Below, in pieces: positions 43,247 to 50,501 of a stretch of 64,000 nucleotides of DNA. The position numbers were made by a program, and so were the translations under genes. The stretch covers positions 1 through 64,000 of the forward strand of contig CALKJO010000015.1 of assembly GCA_937995825.1 (NCBI GenBank), read 5' to 3'. The notes beneath the pieces were generated by a model. The model did not search any database. It was not told the origin of the DNA and saw only the letters and a program-made list of their open reading frames with translations. Source of the DNA: an uncultured Anaerolineae bacterium (lineage in GTDB: Bacteria; Chloroflexota; Anaerolineae; Aggregatilineales; Phototrophicaceae). The first letter of the stretch is position 1. Each line of letters opens with the position of its first letter.

Positions 43247-44029
43247 TCAGATTGACCTTATCATGCCGCCATCTACGCGCAGCGCAGCGCCGGTGATGTA
43301 TGATGCCGCTGGCGAGAGCAGAAATGCGCCAGCGGCGCCGAAGTCCTCAATCGTGCCGAGCCGACCGAGCGGAATTTTGCTGATGTTGTCAGCGCGCACC
43401 TGCTCGATGGTTTTCCCAGTGCGTTCAGCGGTAGCTTGATCCAATTGTGTGACTCGTTCCGTGTCTATGCGCCCTGGAATTAAGTTGTTGACGCGGATTC
43501 GGTCTCCGGCAAGTTCGTCCGCCAGGGTCTTGACCAAGCCTGCGACACCGGAACGCATAACGGTTGATAAGCCAAGCCGCTCAATCGGTTCCTTGATCGA
43601 TGCGGAGGTGATCGTTAGGATGGCGCCGCCATCGGTCATATAAGGCAGGACGCCGCGGATCATGCGCACTGCGCTCATGAGCGTCAGTTCGAAGGCTGCC
43701 TGCCACTGCGCATCGGTCATCGCTCTGATCAGACCGGCAGGGGGTCCTCCTGCATTGACCAGAAGTGCGTCGATGCGTCCGTAGTGCGCGCCGGCAGAGG
43801 CGATCCACGCGTGGATCGCCTCTGCGCTGGTCACGTCGCAGATCGCCGCCAGCACCTCCGCGCCAGTTTCATCTCGGAGTGTCTGCGCGGCACGCTCGAC
43901 ATTGGCGCTGTCTCGGCTGCAAATAGCGAGTCTGGCGCCCTCACGCGCCAGCGCCCGCGCCACACCATAGCCAAGCCCCTTGCTTGCGGCAGATACCAGC
44001 GCCACTTTCCCTTGCAATCCTAAGTCCAT
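43247..44029 (-). CDS. Atypical SDR oxidoreductase
   Basis: 260 residues. The classical NAD(P) motif is SAASKGLGYGVARALA (the TGxxxGxG type), with VNAGGPP. The catalytic Tyr-x3-Lys is replaced by Ser155-x3-Arg159 (LGLSTVMRSGVAGLVK). The rest of the fold, including NNLIPGRIDTERV and the C-terminal GAALRVDGGM, is intact. A known SDR subgroup with the same change exists, so this is probably inherited rather than recent decay. It lies 57 nt after ssuD on the same strand and may act in sulfonate-derived carbonyl metabolism; this is a guess. Confidence 0.82.
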   Translation of the reverse strand: MDLGLQGKVALVSAASKGLGYGVARALAREGARLAICSRDSANVERAAQTLRDETGAEVLAAICDVTSAEAIHAWIASAGAHYGRIDALLVNAGGPPAGLIRAMTDAQWQAAFELTLMSAVRMIRGVLPYMTDGGAILTITSASIKEPIERLGLSTVMRSGVAGLVKTLADELAGDRIRVNNLIPGRIDTERVTQLDQATAERTGKTIEQVRADNISKIPLGRLGTIEDFGAAGAFLLSPAASYITGAALRVDGGMIRSI

Positions 44030-44086
44030 CGTCTGCGCTCCTGAAATAGGGTTCTCTGCTTCAATGGGGCTGCCAAAATGCTGTAA

Positions 44087-45202
44087 CTACTGCCAGGTTC
44101 TAGGCAGGATGTTTTCATTGAAGATGGTGTTACGAGCGGCGTTCTTCTCGCGCCAGGCAGGGATTTTGGGGAACACCAGCTCCGCCACGCGATAGGCTTC
44201 CTCCAGATGCGGATAGCTCGACAGGATGAACGAGTCTGCGCCGAGATCGACATATTCCTGGAGCCGCTCCGCGATAGCATCCGGGTCACCGACCAGCGCT
44301 GTCCCAATGCCTTTGTTGATCAAGCCGATTCCCGCCCAAAGATTCGGGCTGACTTCCAGTGACTCCTTGCTGCCGTTGTGCAATGCCCGCATCCGCGCCT
44401 GACCGACCGAGTCGAAGCGCTGCAGATGCTGCTGACTCGCGGCGATCACGCGCTCATCGGCATAGCGCAGGAGATTGTTGGCAGCCTGCCAGGCTTCTTC
44501 CGCCGTCTCGCGAACGAAAATATGCACGCGGACGCCAAGCCGGATCGTCCGCCCGTGTTTTGCCGCTTTTTCGCGCACCGAGTCGAACTTTTCTTTGATC
44601 ATGTTGGGCGGTTCCGCCAGCGACAGATACAGATCGATGTGCTTGGCGGCGACTTCCTGCGCCGCCGGCGACGATCCGCCGAAATACAGCAGCGGATAGG
44701 GACGCTGCACCGGCGGCAGCAGCAGCTTTCCTCCCTCGATGTGGATGTGTTTGCCTTTAAAATCGACCGAATTGCCGGTGAACAGGCGCTTCCAGACTTC
44801 TAGGAATTCATCTGTCACTTCGTAGCGCTCGTCGTGGCTCAGAAATGTGCCGTCGCCTGCCAGCTCGACGGGATCGCCGCCGGTAATGATGTTGAGCAGC
44901 AGCCGACCGTATGACATGCGGTCGAAAGTCACTGCCATGCGCGCCGCCAGCGTCACCGACAAGCTTCCGGGGCGTACCGCGATCAGAAATTTCATCCGCT
45001 TCGTCAGTTGGATGAGCGACGATGCCACGATCCACGCGTCTTCGCAGCCCGCGCCTGTTGGCAGGAGCGCGCCGTAAAAGCCTAGTGAGTCAACCGCCTG
45101 CGCCATCTGCGCCATGTATTCCGGGCTGACATTGCGGCGGCTGATCGATGTTCCCAAATACCGTGTGTCGCCATGATCGGGGATGAACCACAAGATGTCC
45201 AT
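44087..45202 (-). CDS. ssuD: FMNH2-dependent alkanesulfonate monooxygenase
   Basis: 371 residues, a bacterial luciferase-like TIM barrel close to SsuD: DILWFIPDHGDTRYLGTSI, AVRPGSLSVTLAARMA, TFDRMSYGRLLLNIITGGDP, YFGGSSPAAQEVAAKHIDLY, and LVGDPDAIAERLQEYVDLG. It cleaves alkanesulfonates to sulfite and aldehyde using reduced flavin. The flavin reductase SsuE is 12 nt upstream. The ssuABC transporter is not adjacent. Confidence 0.93.
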   Translation of the reverse strand: MDILWFIPDHGDTRYLGTSISRRNVSPEYMAQMAQAVDSLGFYGALLPTGAGCEDAWIVASSLIQLTKRMKFLIAVRPGSLSVTLAARMAVTFDRMSYGRLLLNIITGGDPVELAGDGTFLSHDERYEVTDEFLEVWKRLFTGNSVDFKGKHIHIEGGKLLLPPVQRPYPLLYFGGSSPAAQEVAAKHIDLYLSLAEPPNMIKEKFDSVREKAAKHGRTIRLGVRVHIFVRETAEEAWQAANNLLRYADERVIAASQQHLQRFDSVGQARMRALHNGSKESLEVSPNLWAGIGLINKGIGTALVGDPDAIAERLQEYVDLGADSFILSSYPHLEEAYRVAELVFPKIPAWREKNAARNTIFNENILPRTWQ

Positions 45203-45214
45203 TTTTTATGCTCC

Positions 45215-45760
45215 TTAAGGCATATTGGTCAGGCGCAGGGTATTCGCCAGCATATCTAAAGCCTGATTGACTTTCATTTCCGCTTCGGGGGCAGTGAAGC
45301 GGAGTTCGCGCCCATTCTGATGCCCGATCTGCTGATCGATCAGATAGACGCCTGGCAGGATGATCTCCGCGCCGAGCGCGGCAAGCACGGGCTTGAGCGC
45401 GTAGTCGATCATCAGCGCATGATGCGCCGATCCACCGAGCGCAAACGGCAGCACGATCTTTCCAGCGAGCGCGCCCGAAGGCAGCAGATCAAGTAGGCAT
45501 TTGAGGACGCCCGTGTATGCTGCTTTGTAAACGGGCGTGCCGATGATCACGCCGGCAGCAGCGGCGATCTGCGCGGCTGCTGCCTGCACCGTCGCGCCAT
45601 TGAACTGACCATGCAGCAGCTCTGCCGGATCAAGGTCGCGGGCATGGATGGCGCTGATCTGCCAGTTTGTATCACCGTAGTAACGCGCTGCGTAATCCAT
45701 CAGCGCAGTCGTGCGCGATGGCGCGGATGGGCTGCCCGCAATCATCACGAGAGTGGTCAT
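45215..45760 (-). CDS. ssuE: NADPH-dependent FMN reductase
   Basis: 181 residues with the flavodoxin-like MIAGSPSAPSRTTALMDYAA, the GTPVYKAAYTGVLKCLLDLL segment and FALGGSAHHALMIDYALKP, which match SsuE closely. It supplies FMNH2 to SsuD, which follows 12 nt later. It lies 70 nt downstream of the TIR-UDG gene on the same strand and could be read through from it. Confidence 0.93.
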   Translation of the reverse strand: MTTLVMIAGSPSAPSRTTALMDYAARYYGDTNWQISAIHARDLDPAELLHGQFNGATVQAAAAQIAAAAGVIIGTPVYKAAYTGVLKCLLDLLPSGALAGKIVLPFALGGSAHHALMIDYALKPVLAALGAEIILPGVYLIDQQIGHQNGRELRFTAPEAEMKVNQALDMLANTLRLTNMP

Positions 45761-45830
45761 TGACGATCATCCTTCTTCATCACAAGCCTCTGATCATGAT
45801 CCGCCTCCGCTTGGAGGCACAAGCGCTGGG

Positions 45831-46922
45831 TCAAACAAATAATTTCAACTGCTGAAAGTCCTTGCGCAGCGTGTCGCGCTGCGCCGCGCTGTAAAGCACA
45901 ATCGCGGGATGATACAGCGGAAGAATATGAATCTCACCGTAATCCATGCGCGCCTTAATCAGTTTGCCATGAATCCGGCTGATTTTGTCATTTTTCTCTG
46001 GCAAATCGAGCTTGGCAAGCAGATAGCTCATCGCAAACCGCCCGAGCGTGGCGATCACGGCGGGCTGGACGATGGCGATAATCCGCTCCACAAAGGGCGC
46101 GTAAAATGCCACTTCTTCTTCTGTTGGCTCACGGTTGTCTGGTGGTCGGTCGAGCAGGAGGTTGGTCAGATAGACATCCTGCCGCCGCAGATTGATCGTC
46201 GCCAGCATTTCCTCCAGCACTTCACCCGATGAACCCACAAATGGCTTGCCCTGTTCCGCTTCGAATTTCCCCGGCGACTCGCCGATGAACATGATCTTGG
46301 CGTCCGCGTTGCCCTCTCCAAGGACAGGAAAATAGCGGTTATCGATGCGATATCGGTAAAGAGGGGAGTTGATCGCGTTGACCAGATCATCGCGGACATC
46401 GCGCAGCGCTGCTTCCTTGCGCCGCAGCACCTCCAACGAAGTCGAAGCCTTGCACGACCGCGACGGCAGCGCGCGCTGAATCGCATTCACCAACTGCATG
46501 ACATCCGCCATGAAGCGCTTATGGCTGAGTTCAAAGGCGCTGCGGCGCGCTAAGGCTGCAATGTCCTCCGGCAGGCGATCTGGCGGGGGCATTTTCGCGC
46601 CGCCGACCAGCACCGGAATGATCAGCTTGTTGTGTTTCAACGCCAGGCTGATCTCGATGCGGACAAAATCATTCCCTTGGTCAAGGCGGCGCACGCCATG
46701 TTCATCGGTGACATCGAGCCATTGGGGCCCGATCACAGCCAGAAAGACCTCGCAGGCGGTCACTGCGTGTTCTAGTTCATCGACAAAATCGACTCCAGGG
46801 GGCAGCGCCTCGACATCCATGAAAATGTCCGCTTTGGGGAAATGCGTCGCCAGATGATCGTAGAGCCGCCCGACGTGACCCTCGCTGTCCTGACGCCGAT
46901 AGTTGATGAAAATCCGACTCAT
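45831..46922 (-). CDS. TIR domain fused to family 4-like uracil-DNA glycosylase
   Basis: 363 residues from ATG 46922. Residues 1-150 are a TIR domain (IFINYRRQDSEGHVGRLYD, IFMDVEALPPGVDF, AVIGPQWLD) with a candidate NADase Glu90 in NDFVRIEI. Residues 165-360 are a uracil-DNA glycosylase domain with family 4 motif GESPGKFEAEQGKPFVGSSG (214-233), DRPPDNREPTEEE and the closing motif YHPAIVLY. Family 4 enzymes hold a 4Fe-4S cluster with four Cys. By alignment to the motif spacing these are Ala183, Ser186, Asp258 and Tyr274 here, so the cluster is lost. The ATG overlaps the stop of the M20 peptidase gene (ATGA). I know of no described TIR-UDG protein. Confidence 0.85.
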   Translation of the reverse strand: MSRIFINYRRQDSEGHVGRLYDHLATHFPKADIFMDVEALPPGVDFVDELEHAVTACEVFLAVIGPQWLDVTDEHGVRRLDQGNDFVRIEISLALKHNKLIIPVLVGGAKMPPPDRLPEDIAALARRSAFELSHKRFMADVMQLVNAIQRALPSRSCKASTSLEVLRRKEAALRDVRDDLVNAINSPLYRYRIDNRYFPVLGEGNADAKIMFIGESPGKFEAEQGKPFVGSSGEVLEEMLATINLRRQDVYLTNLLLDRPPDNREPTEEEVAFYAPFVERIIAIVQPAVIATLGRFAMSYLLAKLDLPEKNDKISRIHGKLIKARMDYGEIHILPLYHPAIVLYSAAQRDTLRKDFQQLKLFV

Positions 46923-48094
46923 GGTGTCCCCTTTTGGGCGAGCCACGCGGAGGCTGCCAGCGTAAGCATGACAAGCTGGCGCATTCCGCTTTCAATCGGC
47001 GCTGTTTCCATATATTCGTCGAGGCGATGTGCATTGCCGCCGCGCGTGATGCCGATGGTGATCGCCGGTATACCGAGCGCTAGAGGGATGTTAGCATCGG
47101 TGCTGCCGCTCTCCAGTGTACCGCGAAAGCCGACGCGCTCCAGCGCCTCCAGCGCAGCCCCGACCAGTGGATGGTCTGCCGGAAGCACGCCGGGGGGGCG
47201 ACTGCCGATCTGCTCTATCGTGAATCGAACTCCATCTGTTTCTGCTTCTTGCGTGGCGATGAGCTGCTGCACGCGAGCGACGAGCTGCGACAGCGCCGCG
47301 CTGTCCTCAGAGCGCAGATCGAGCCACAATCCCGCTTGGGCTGCAAGCGAATTGATCGACTCGCCGCCCTCGATCATGCCGATATTGAAGGTGGTGCGCG
47401 GCTGATGGGGGACATCCAGCTTGATGATCTGCGTCCCCAATTCGAGAATGGCATTGATCGCGCTCGGACAGCCGAAATGCAGCCAGCTGTGTCCACCCGG
47501 CGCGGTGGCGGCGATATGATAGCGGCGTACAGCAATTCCAGCATTGTAGACATGCCCGAACGCCAGCCCTTCGACATTGATCACTGCGCCGACGCGTCCG
47601 CGAAGCCGCTCAGATGCGGCCCGCATCCCCCCCAAATCGCCTAACCCTTCCTCGCGAGTGGTCGCGACAAACCACAGATCGCCCGGCGGCGTAAACCGCT
47701 GATCAGTTAAGAGCTGGGCAAGAACCAGAAGCCCGGCAACGCCGGCGCTGTTATCGCCCAGTCCTGCGCCGTGGATCACCTCTTGGCTCCGGCGGATGCG
47801 CAGATCAGTCTGCGCACTGAAAACGGTGTCTGTATGAGCGGTGATCACTATCGCGGGCGAGTCCCGCCGTTCCCCCGGCATCATCCCGTAGACGTTGTGC
47901 AGATCATCGACATCAACAGAGTGCAGCCCCATCGATGAGAACTGAGCGCGCACAAACTGAGCGCGCATCTGTTCCTCAAAAGTCGGCGCGGGAATTTGCT
48001 GGATGGCGATGGCGAGATCGATCACCCGCTCCACATACCCGCTGATCAGTGCTGAATTAAATTTCTGTTCGAAGATCGGAAGCCAGTTTTTCAT
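46919..48094 (-). CDS. M20-family metallopeptidase
   Basis: 391 residues. The M20 metal sites are visible: VITAHTDTVF (His, Asp), GLGDNSAGVAGLL (bridging Asp), TREEGLGDLGG (catalytic and metal Glu) and GGNAH near the C-terminus. The dimerisation domain has APGGHSWLHFGCPSAINAIL. It resembles peptidase T-like and acyl-amino-acid deacylase proteins that cleave di/tripeptides or N-acyl groups. Its stop overlaps the TIR-UDG start by 4 nt. It is the first gene of the leftward run that ends with the SDR. Confidence 0.87.
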   Translation of the reverse strand: MKNWLPIFEQKFNSALISGYVERVIDLAIAIQQIPAPTFEEQMRAQFVRAQFSSMGLHSVDVDDLHNVYGMMPGERRDSPAIVITAHTDTVFSAQTDLRIRRSQEVIHGAGLGDNSAGVAGLLVLAQLLTDQRFTPPGDLWFVATTREEGLGDLGGMRAASERLRGRVGAVINVEGLAFGHVYNAGIAVRRYHIAATAPGGHSWLHFGCPSAINAILELGTQIIKLDVPHQPRTTFNIGMIEGGESINSLAAQAGLWLDLRSEDSAALSQLVARVQQLIATQEAETDGVRFTIEQIGSRPPGVLPADHPLVGAALEALERVGFRGTLESGSTDANIPLALGIPAITIGITRGGNAHRLDEYMETAPIESGMRQLVMLTLAASAWLAQKGTP

Positions 48095-48185
48095 CGACGA
48101 CGCCGCGCACCTTATCCTGTTTAACTCCTGCCACCATCTTACCTTACTCGGTCTTAGACAGGCAGATGAAAGTCCATAATCGTGA

Positions 48186-48214
48186 TTGATACCACTCGGG
48201 CCAGGCGCTATAAT
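48186..48214 (+). promoter_or_regulatory. Sigma70-type promoter
   Basis: TTGATA (48186-48191), a 17-bp spacer and TATAAT (48209-48214). It is the best full promoter match in the window. It points at the winged-helix regulator, whose ATG is at 48270. Confidence 0.72.
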
Positions 48215-48269
48215 CGGCGTTTCCCAAATACAGGGATGGGAGTGTTAAAGTTTTGCTTAAGGCGACTCT

Positions 48270-48986
48270 ATGACCAAACCAAAGCTCATCTTGGTTGAAC
48301 GCAAGCCAGGTCGGGATACTGAGTCATACCTTGCGCCGCTGCGTCGGCACTTTGACGTGATCTGCGTCAGCAGCGGAAAACAGGCTTTGGAACAAGCGAT
48401 GCCGGATGCTATTGTGCTGAACGCGCTTTCGCTGCATTCACCAGGCGTCAGGATCGCAAAACAATTAAAAGTGGGAATGCCCGGTGTGCCGTTGATACAT
48501 CTAGTCTCTAAAGGCGGCGAGGAAAGCGCAGCAGATGTTGTCTTTTGCCCGCCGTTCACGTCGCGTAAGCTGATCAGCGCGCTCAAGCGGCTGCTGCGTC
48601 CTATGGAAGCCGAGATGACGCCGGAATCGCTGCTTCGATGCGGGCATGTGATGATGAATTTATCGCGGCGTGTGCTGGTCATTGATGGACATGAAACTGC
48701 GCTCACGCCCAAGCTGGCGGCACTGGTTGAGGCATTTTTGCGCCATCCTGGAGAGACGCTTGACCGCCGCTGGCTGATGAAGCAGGTCTGGAATACCGAT
48801 TATGTCGAGGATACCCGAACGCTGGATGTTCACGTGCGCTGGTTCCGGCGTGTAATCGAACCAGACCCCAACCAGCCGCGCTTTCTGAAGACGGTGCGCG
48901 GCGTCGGCTACCGTTTAGAGATTGACACATCGCCGCCCGAGAAGGAGTTAGAGATAGAGCCTGCATTGGCGGCGCTCGATATGTGA
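48270..48986 (+). CDS. OmpR-type regulator with pseudo-receiver
   Basis: 238 residues. The C-terminal half is an OmpR/PhoB winged helix: LTPKLAALVEAFLRHPGET, DTRTLDVHVRWFRRVIEPD, FLKTVRGVGYRL. The N-terminal half has the outline of a receiver domain, but the acidic pocket is gone (ILVERKPGRD in place of ILVVDDE) and the phospho-acceptor Asp is Asn51 (DAIVLNALSL). It should not be phosphorylated and may sense a ligand, bind constitutively, or respond to a protein partner. It has its own promoter at 48186 and terminator at 48995, and no kinase next to it. Confidence 0.85.
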   Translation: MTKPKLILVERKPGRDTESYLAPLRRHFDVICVSSGKQALEQAMPDAIVLNALSLHSPGVRIAKQLKVGMPGVPLIHLVSKGGEESAADVVFCPPFTSRKLISALKRLLRPMEAEMTPESLLRCGHVMMNLSRRVLVIDGHETALTPKLAALVEAFLRHPGETLDRRWLMKQVWNTDYVEDTRTLDVHVRWFRRVIEPDPNQPRFLKTVRGVGYRLEIDTSPPEKELEIEPALAALDM

Positions 48987-48994
48987 AATATTGG

Positions 48995-49020
48995 AAGAGG
49001 GCTTTAACCGCCCTCTTTTT
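48995..49020 (+). terminator. Rho-independent terminator after the pseudo-receiver regulator
   Basis: AAGAGGGC (48995-49002) pairs with GCCCTCTT (49010-49017) around a 7-nt loop, running into a T5 tract (49016-49020). The reverse orientation may also stop leftward rpsT transcripts. Confidence 0.88.
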
Positions 49021-49053
49021 GTTCATCGTATTGTGATTTGTGGAATTCGGGGG

Positions 49054-49323
49054 TTACTTCGCCAGCATCGCGTTAAGCTGCTTTTGCAGGCGGCTTTTGC
49101 GACGGGCAGCATTGTTCGGGTGAATAACGCCTCGGCGTGCCGCTTTATCCAGGTCACGGATTGCGGCGCGAGTGGCGCTGATTGCGGCTTCCTTGTCTGT
49201 GCCGCTGATTGCCGTGCGGGCTTTTTTCACAAATGTGCGCGCCCGACTGATGAACATCCGGTTATAGATCGTGCGCTTTTCCGTCTGACGGATGCGCTTG
49301 AGGGCGGATTTGTGGTTTGCCAT
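49054..49323 (-). CDS. rpsT: 30S ribosomal protein S20
   Basis: 89 residues, a helical basic protein with the S20 pattern: ANHKSALKRIRQTEKRTIYN near the N-terminus, then KKARTAISGTDKEA and the end GVIHPNNAARRKSRLQKQ. S20 binds 16S rRNA early in 30S assembly. It is a monocistronic gene as in most genomes, lying 69 nt after the TPR/TM protein gene. The ATG has GAGAG upstream. Confidence 0.95.
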   Translation of the reverse strand: MANHKSALKRIRQTEKRTIYNRMFISRARTFVKKARTAISGTDKEAAISATRAAIRDLDKAARRGVIHPNNAARRKSRLQKQLNAMLAK

Positions 49324-49392
49324 CGTGTCTCTCGATTACATCCAAGTCGAAGTGGGTAAAATCTTATCAATCTTTTCGCCGCTTGTCCAGCG

Positions 49393-50433
49393 TTATGACA
49401 GCGGGACGAGAATGCGATTGATGACCAGCGCCGCGGCGCCAATGTTCAGCACGATCAGCAGCACAAACGCCGCAACAAGTAGGATCGGCTGTCGTTCGTG
49501 TGTCCCCGGCAGGCGAGTCGGTTCGATTTCGCGGGGGATGATCTGTAAAGCCTGAATCACGGCGCGGCTTTGCGGATCAAGCTCACTTTCAGGCAGATAG
49601 GCGCTTTTCTTCGCTTCGCGCTCGGCTCTGGCGGCTTTCTCGGTTTCACGGCGCGCCTTGCGCGGCGGCGCAGCCACTGGCGACTCCGACTCTGGCTTGC
49701 CAAAGTCGCCGACATCTAGATCGACTCCATCGAAAGGAGAGGGCGCTTTAGCAGCCGGAACTGCCAGCGGCGCAGCCGGTCTTGGATCAGGTGGGGGCGC
49801 AGCCAGCGCAGCAGAGATCGTATCCAAAGCGGCATTTGCCTCCGAAGGCAGGCTGATTTCTTCTTCGTCGTCGATGGGGCTGGCAGCGCGCAGCGGCTCA
49901 AATGAGCTGTCATCGCCCGTGTCGACGAAAATGGTTTCCGTACCGAAAGGTCCCTGTGTTAAGGCGTCGTCGTCGAAGGTCATATTGTCCGTGGAAAATG
50001 GCATCGCGCTGCGCTGCGGCGCGGCGATGTTTAGGTCGGTGACCCAGGCATCGTAATCCACGTCTGCCGGATTGCTGGTGAAGGCGCGTCCTGTTGTGGG
50101 AACCGACTCCTCCGGCGCAGCCCATTCGACGCTGGTGCTTATCGTCGACGATGCGCGCGGTGGCTCAGGCGTTGACGCGGGCTTGTTTTTGCCGAGCAGA
50201 TAATCCAGCCCCTTACGCGCCCGTTCATTTGCAGGATTGATCACCAGCACATTTTCGAGACACTGACGCTGCTCCTCCGGCGACTCTAACAGTCCGCTCA
50301 GCCAGAGCCAAGCATCCTCATTATACTGATCGATATCCACCGCTTTCAGCAGCAGCGCGCGCGCTTCGTCCTTTTTGCCTGCCTTGTAGGCACGAATCCC
50401 AGCCTGGACAATCGCATCTGCATTCTCAGCCAT
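49393..50433 (-). CDS. TPR protein with C-terminal membrane anchor
   Basis: 346 residues. The N-terminal 80 residues hold TPR-like helices (AIVQAGIRAYKAGKKDEARA; LENVLVINPANERARKGLDY). A long disordered, acidic and Pro/Ala-rich middle follows (85-290), then one helix at the very end (LLVAAFVLLIVLNIGAAALV). This makes it a tail-anchored cytoplasmic protein. It is 69 nt downstream of the giant Ser/Thr kinase and on the same strand; it could be a substrate or scaffold for it. No enzymatic motif. Confidence 0.75.
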   Translation of the reverse strand: MAENADAIVQAGIRAYKAGKKDEARALLLKAVDIDQYNEDAWLWLSGLLESPEEQRQCLENVLVINPANERARKGLDYLLGKNKPASTPEPPRASSTISTSVEWAAPEESVPTTGRAFTSNPADVDYDAWVTDLNIAAPQRSAMPFSTDNMTFDDDALTQGPFGTETIFVDTGDDSSFEPLRAASPIDDEEEISLPSEANAALDTISAALAAPPPDPRPAAPLAVPAAKAPSPFDGVDLDVGDFGKPESESPVAAPPRKARRETEKAARAEREAKKSAYLPESELDPQSRAVIQALQIIPREIEPTRLPGTHERQPILLVAAFVLLIVLNIGAAALVINRILVPLS

Positions 50434-50501
50434 TGGATATTGTCCTGAAATGTTTAAAACTCTTGTGAAGAATCATACCACGAATTGCGCGTGCCACCAT
50501 C

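Noticed and set aside
42469-48269. Defence island around TIR-UDG
   Set aside because: No restriction, toxin-antitoxin, CBASS or CRISPR genes flank it. The neighbours are metabolic.
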